Below, piece after piece: positions 61,537-64,000 of a stretch of DNA of 64,000 nucleotides (position 1 is the first letter of the stretch; every line of letters starts with the position of its first letter). The notes below the pieces were generated by a model, which saw only the letters and a list, made by a program, of their open reading frames with translations, did no database searches and was not told the DNA's origin. The stretch is from assembly GCF_002563635.1 (NCBI RefSeq), contig NZ_PDIZ01000001.1, forward strand, positions 3,224,001 through 3,288,000, in the 5' to 3' direction. The translations under genes and the position numbers were made by a program. The stretch comes from Bacillus sp. es.036 (GTDB taxonomy: Bacteria; Bacillota; Bacilli; Bacillales; Guptibacillaceae).

Positions 61537-61551
61537 ACTACACAGTGTAGT
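61537..61551. promoter_or_regulatory. BlaI/MecI-type operator upstream of the blaI-like gene
   Basis: ACTACACAGTGTAGT is a perfect 15-bp palindrome around a central base. Confidence 0.85.
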
Positions 61552-61617
61552 TTAAATGGATGGTGGGGTCAAGAGGAGTTGAGGGTGTTCTTTGTGGGAG
61601 GACGTTTGTTTGCGGAG

Positions 61618-61641
61618 GGGGTCAGGCTCGAGCCTGACCCC
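61618..61641. repeat. REP-like palindrome (family 2)
   Basis: GGGGTCAGGCTC and its exact complement, between the blaI-like and tspO-like genes. Confidence 0.9.
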
Positions 61642-61760
61642 CTCTACAAGTTTAATGATGGACAGAGAAGACATATCGCCATTCCCTGTCTCTTTTTCAT
61701 AGGATCTCCCTAATCAGGGTAGCATACGAATACCTAGACCTATGAAGGAGGAAACCGGTC

Positions 61761-62477
61761 ATGACTATGAAAATCGTTACAATTGTCGCTTATTTCTATT
61801 TGATCGCCTCATCCCTTATTTTTTCAGGAGATATGTCTGGTGGGAACGATGTGCTCATCGCCCCCTCGGGCTACACGTTTTCAATCTGGTTGTTGATTTA
61901 TTTACTTCTTCTCATTTCACTCGTTCGCCAATTCACGGCAAGCGAGTGTGATCAGGCACTGTATGTGAAAATATCCTACCTTTTTGCTAGCAGCATGCTT
62001 TTATCTGGAACCGCCGTTCTTGTAAGTAATTCAGTGGCGCTCATCTTTATCGCAGGTTCCTTGATTACGCTGTCCATCCTTTACGCCATCATCACAAAAA
62101 ATGCTGACCGCTCTTCCTTTTTCAGCGTACCGTTTTCGTTCTACCTCGCCTGGACATCGATTGCCACGATCGTGGATGTATTCGTTGTGGCAGATGTAAA
62201 TAACGTATCGCTGATTTTTGGGATGAATGAGCTAACTTGGACGATTATTATGCTCATTATCGGCGCAGGACTTGCCGTCTACTTTAGTCTTTACAACGAC
62301 GATTTGATCTACCCGATCGTGTTTTTGTGGGGTTACTTTGGCATCTTTGTGAAAGACGATAAACCGTTGCAGCTGACGTACACGCTTAGTATTGTGATGA
62401 TTGGACTTGTGGCGTTTGTGATTTGGAAGGTCGTGCAGGAGATGCGTGGACGGAGGATGAGAGCGGAGGCGGTTTGA
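61761..62477 (+). CDS. TspO/MBR-like tryptophan-rich sensory family membrane protein
   Basis: The 238-residue product has about seven membrane segments. The family hallmark is IAPSGYTFSIWLLIYLLLL near residue 33. Classical TspO proteins have five segments; this longer form belongs to the related tryptophan-rich group of Firmicutes. A ligand such as porphyrin is known for TspO, but is not provable here. GGAGG precedes ATG 61761. A family-2 doublet starts 24 bp beyond its stop. Confidence 0.75.
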   Translation: MTMKIVTIVAYFYLIASSLIFSGDMSGGNDVLIAPSGYTFSIWLLIYLLLLISLVRQFTASECDQALYVKISYLFASSMLLSGTAVLVSNSVALIFIAGSLITLSILYAIITKNADRSSFFSVPFSFYLAWTSIATIVDVFVVADVNNVSLIFGMNELTWTIIMLIIGAGLAVYFSLYNDDLIYPIVFLWGYFGIFVKDDKPLQLTYTLSIVMIGLVAFVIWKVVQEMRGRRMRAEAV

Positions 62478-62500
62478 ATGTGTGGGGGTATTTCTTAAGG

Positions 62501-62669
62501 GGGGTCAGACTCGGGTCTGACCCCCTCTCCCTCTCATTGTGCTCAATCCCTTACTGTGTAAGGGTTTTGCAGCTGGAATGCTTCACAATTAATGTGAAAA
62601 AGTGTCCTATGGTGGAGAACACTTTTTGTGGTTTTGTCTTTATGAGGGGTCAGGCTCGAGCCTGACCCC
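62501..62669. repeat. Family-2 doublet element E3 (169 bp)
   Basis: Palindromes at 62501-62524 and 62646-62669 enclose a ~121-bp middle with ACTGTGTAAGGGTTTTGCAG, an AAAAAGTGTCC/GAACACTTTTT hairpin and GTTTTGTCTTT. The right palindrome forms the 3' end of the next gene. Confidence 0.82.
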
Positions 62670-63045
62670 TTTCCAAAATCGTTTGAACGAGCTGTTCTTC
62701 GCTACCTTCCACTCTCTTAACTCCGCTTGTGTAGTAAAAGCTGCTCGCTTCTTTAGCGTTATGAAACCCTTCTTCATTAAAAAGGTAAACTGGGATATCA
62801 CGACCAAGCGCAATGCCAATTTCAATATGGGTTCCCTTTCCTCCTGGAAGCAGAACAATAAGAATATCAGCTTTTTTTACTGCCTCTAATTCTGCTTCTC
62901 CTATTGAAGCAAGTTCATCAAGCGTGGCGGCTTTTTCGTTTTTCGTCCAATCGTATGTATGCTTGAAGCCATGACGTTTCAATTCAGCAGCTAGTGTCTG
63001 AACATGTTGTTTGTTTTGAAAACTTGATGCGATGTAAAAGTTCAT
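62650..63045 (-). CDS. Nucleoside 2-deoxyribosyltransferase-like protein
   Basis: The 131-residue product opens with MNFYIASSFQNKQHVQTLAA and carries ADILIVLLPGGKGTHIEIGI and ALGRDIPVYLF, the layout of the nucleoside deoxyribosyltransferase-like fold. The catalytic Glu would lie in THIEIGIAL. The function may be in nucleotide turnover. The last residues (RGQARA) and the stop codon are encoded by a family-2 palindrome, so the native C-terminus has been replaced. Whether that alters activity cannot be told. Confidence 0.75.
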   Translation of the reverse strand: MNFYIASSFQNKQHVQTLAAELKRHGFKHTYDWTKNEKAATLDELASIGEAELEAVKKADILIVLLPGGKGTHIEIGIALGRDIPVYLFNEEGFHNAKEASSFYYTSGVKRVEGSEEQLVQTILERGQARA

Positions 63046-63144
63046 CTTTCTTTTCCTCCGTTCTCAATCCGTGACGAAGCACAAATCAGTATACACATAG
63101 TAGCCGTTAACCGCTACGTCTCCGTTACATCATTTTTTAGTTTC

Positions 63145-63246
63145 TTAGTAAGGGAGCGTTACCGTTAAAATTTCAAAAATAAGCGCCACATGCGAACAGC
63201 CCGTAACCATACATAGTGATGTAAGTAGAAGCACTATACGCTTCAT
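63145..63246 (-). CDS. Putative small lipoprotein, 33 residues
   Basis: From ATG at 63246 the frame reads MKRIVLLLTSLCMVTGCSHV, then ALIFEILTVTLPY. The basic start, hydrophobic core and MVTGC lipobox fit a lipoprotein signal, leaving a mature peptide of about 17 residues. GAGAG lies in front, and it begins 9 bp after the stop of the gene at 63255. It may be a real peptide or the remnant of a longer gene. Confidence 0.4.
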   Translation of the reverse strand: MKRIVLLLTSLCMVTGCSHVALIFEILTVTLPY

Positions 63247-63254
63247 TTATTCTC

Positions 63255-63533
63255 TCAATCAGCCGCAGCCAGCTGTTTTTGGAGTACTTTTTTTAATTTC
63301 CGTTCTTTTCGCTCTTCATACATCGGTGATCGTTTCATCTTTTTCATTTTCATTTTCCCAATCACATACCGTACAGACGTATTTTCCTGAACTGACTTGT
63401 TGTATTGAGGTTTTTCAACAAGCTCCACAAACCAGCCGTACGCCATCAGCGCCACAATATTTGCTTCAATTCGCTTCTCATCTGGTGGGTCGGCCCACCA
63501 AAACAAATCACCTGCTAATGCTAAAATCTCCAT
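63255..63533 (-). CDS. Conserved-looking hypothetical protein, 92 residues
   Basis: From ATG at 63533 the product begins MEILALAGDLFWWADPPDEK. It has a short aromatic-rich head, a helical middle (EANIVALMAYGWFVELVEKP) and a strongly basic tail (KMKMKKMKRSPMYEERKERK). I recognise no family. The TTG at 63545 is an alternative start but its ribosome site is too near. The codon pattern looks like that of neighbouring genes, which supports a real gene. Confidence 0.55.
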   Translation of the reverse strand: MEILALAGDLFWWADPPDEKRIEANIVALMAYGWFVELVEKPQYNKSVQENTSVRYVIGKMKMKKMKRSPMYEERKERKLKKVLQKQLAAAD

Positions 63534-63698
63534 AAACACTTCCAACTCCTCGCCCCCCTCTACTCATTCAATTTTACAATAATGACCAATCTATCTATAG
63601 ATACGAAATAGAAGGTGAAATTGTTTCAAAAGATCGATCAATGGAGTGTCCACAATACGTGGATTATTTCGCTATTATTGGGCGATTTGTCTTTGAAG

Positions 63699-63722
63699 GG
63701 GGTCAGGCTCGAGCCTGACCCC
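63699..63722. repeat. REP-like palindrome (family 2)
   Basis: GGGGTCAGGCTC and its exact complement, extended to TGAAG...CTTCA. It lies 17 bp beyond the dsdA stop. Confidence 0.9.
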
Positions 63723-63739
63723 CTTCATTACTATCACTT

Positions 63740-64000
63740 TCACTTTTCCTTCCACTCTTCTCCCCACACCTCATCCGGCACGAGGCTACCGCCTGTTGCC
63801 CACACCAGATGTGTGCCGCGAGAACTCTTTCCTTCTACTGCTGTTGTTTGTGGACCGCTCATTCCTGCAAGAGCAGAAGGCTCAAGTTTAATCCCTTCTG
63901 TTTCATAGATCCATCGGAGCATTTCCTTCATTCGCTCATCTGTCACCGTGTAGACCCCTTCAAGCATTGGTTGCATCACACGACCAACAAATCCAGATGG
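63740..64000 (-). CDS. dsdA: D-serine dehydratase DsdA (C-terminal part)
   Basis: Only the last 86 codons are in the window; the gene continues beyond 64000. The fragment reads PSGFVGRVMQPMLEGVYTVT, then EGIKLEPSALAGMSGP and THLVWATGGSLVPDEVW. This matches the C-terminal end of D-serine ammonia-lyase, a PLP enzyme that turns D-serine into pyruvate and ammonia. The ending is complete, with a stop at 63740. An in-frame GTG at 63979 is not a true start, because conserved residues lie upstream of it. Confidence 0.9.
   Translation of the reverse strand, partial: PSGFVGRVMQPMLEGVYTVTDERMKEMLRWIYETEGIKLEPSALAGMSGPQTTAVEGKSSRGTHLVWATGGSLVPDEVWGEEWKEK

Noticed and set aside
33925..63722. Possible CRISPR array from many copies of one palindromic repeat
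   Set aside because: The copies are spread over 30 kb with no regular spacers and no cas genes nearby.

Overview
The window reads as chromosome of a spore-forming, low-to-moderate GC Firmicute of the Bacillaceae. This rests on AGGAGG-type ribosome sites, SigA-like promoters, a TapA/SipW/TasA amyloid locus, pgsBCA, an EPS operon like B. subtilis eps, a SleB-type hydrolase, an FbpA-like small protein and a CblT/CblS cobalamin salvage operon. I cannot name the species from the sequence alone.

Layout. 1-2021 (-): pgsB-pgsC-pgsA for poly-gamma-glutamate, with pgsA cut by the window edge. 2022-3053: a long divergent control region. 3054-5668 (+): tapA-like, sipW and tasA. 5.8-16.9 kb: a decayed accessory zone. 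It holds comM, an intact REP-associated tyrosine transposase (RAYT) and a truncated one, an ankyrin gene whose 5' end is replaced by repeat DNA, a dead IS21-family element with a 5-bp target duplication, IS21, IS66 and IS1182 fragments, a family of 27-bp REP-like palindromes and two ~255-bp direct repeats. 16.9-31.0 kb (-): an exopolysaccharide operon (Wzz/tyrosine kinase, EpsC-type dehydratase, aminotransferase, sugar transferase, GNAT, PLP enzyme, ATP-grasp ligase, two glycosyltransferases, polymerase, pyruvyltransferase, flippase); its distal part is visibly AT-rich. 31.2-33.1 kb: a PHP-type tyrosine phosphatase diverging from an LCP ligase. 33.1-41.4 kb: envelope genes (amidase, YARHG protein, two CWB2 proteins, SleB-type hydrolase), an Nmad3-like protein and several small ORFs. 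41.4-52.8 kb (-): a cobalamin salvage operon led by a cobalamin riboswitch (btuF, btuC, a btuD-cbiZ fusion, cbiB, cobD, cobU, cbiP, cobS, a phosphatase, a second cobU-like gene, pduO-type, cblT, cblS). 53.1-58.2 kb (-): a response regulator, an intramembrane-sensing kinase and an ABC exporter. 58.5-64 kb: a ferritin-like protein, a BlaI/M56 pair with a probable doxX-bdbD target operon, a TspO-like protein, small genes, and the 3' end of a D-serine dehydratase gene.

How the parts may work together. Three biofilm-matrix systems (poly-gamma-glutamate, TasA-type amyloid, EPS) and surface proteins lie within 39 kb. Their control regions share candidate regulator sites. 16-bp inverted repeats with the SinR half-site pattern flank the tapA promoter and also lie between the phosphatase and LCP genes. 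TGTCGAA (Spo0A-box-like) sites precede the pgs, eps and CWB2 units, and the pgs and CWB2 copies sit inside an identical 18-bp sequence. This suggests one matrix regulon laid out contiguously.

Two unrelated palindromic repeat families divide the window. The GAATCACG/CGTGATTC family lies only in 5.8-15.8 kb, next to RAYT genes. A GGGGTCAGGCTC palindrome family (13 copies) lies only in 33.9-63.7 kb, and six of its copies form three doublets of nearly constant length (167-169 bp).
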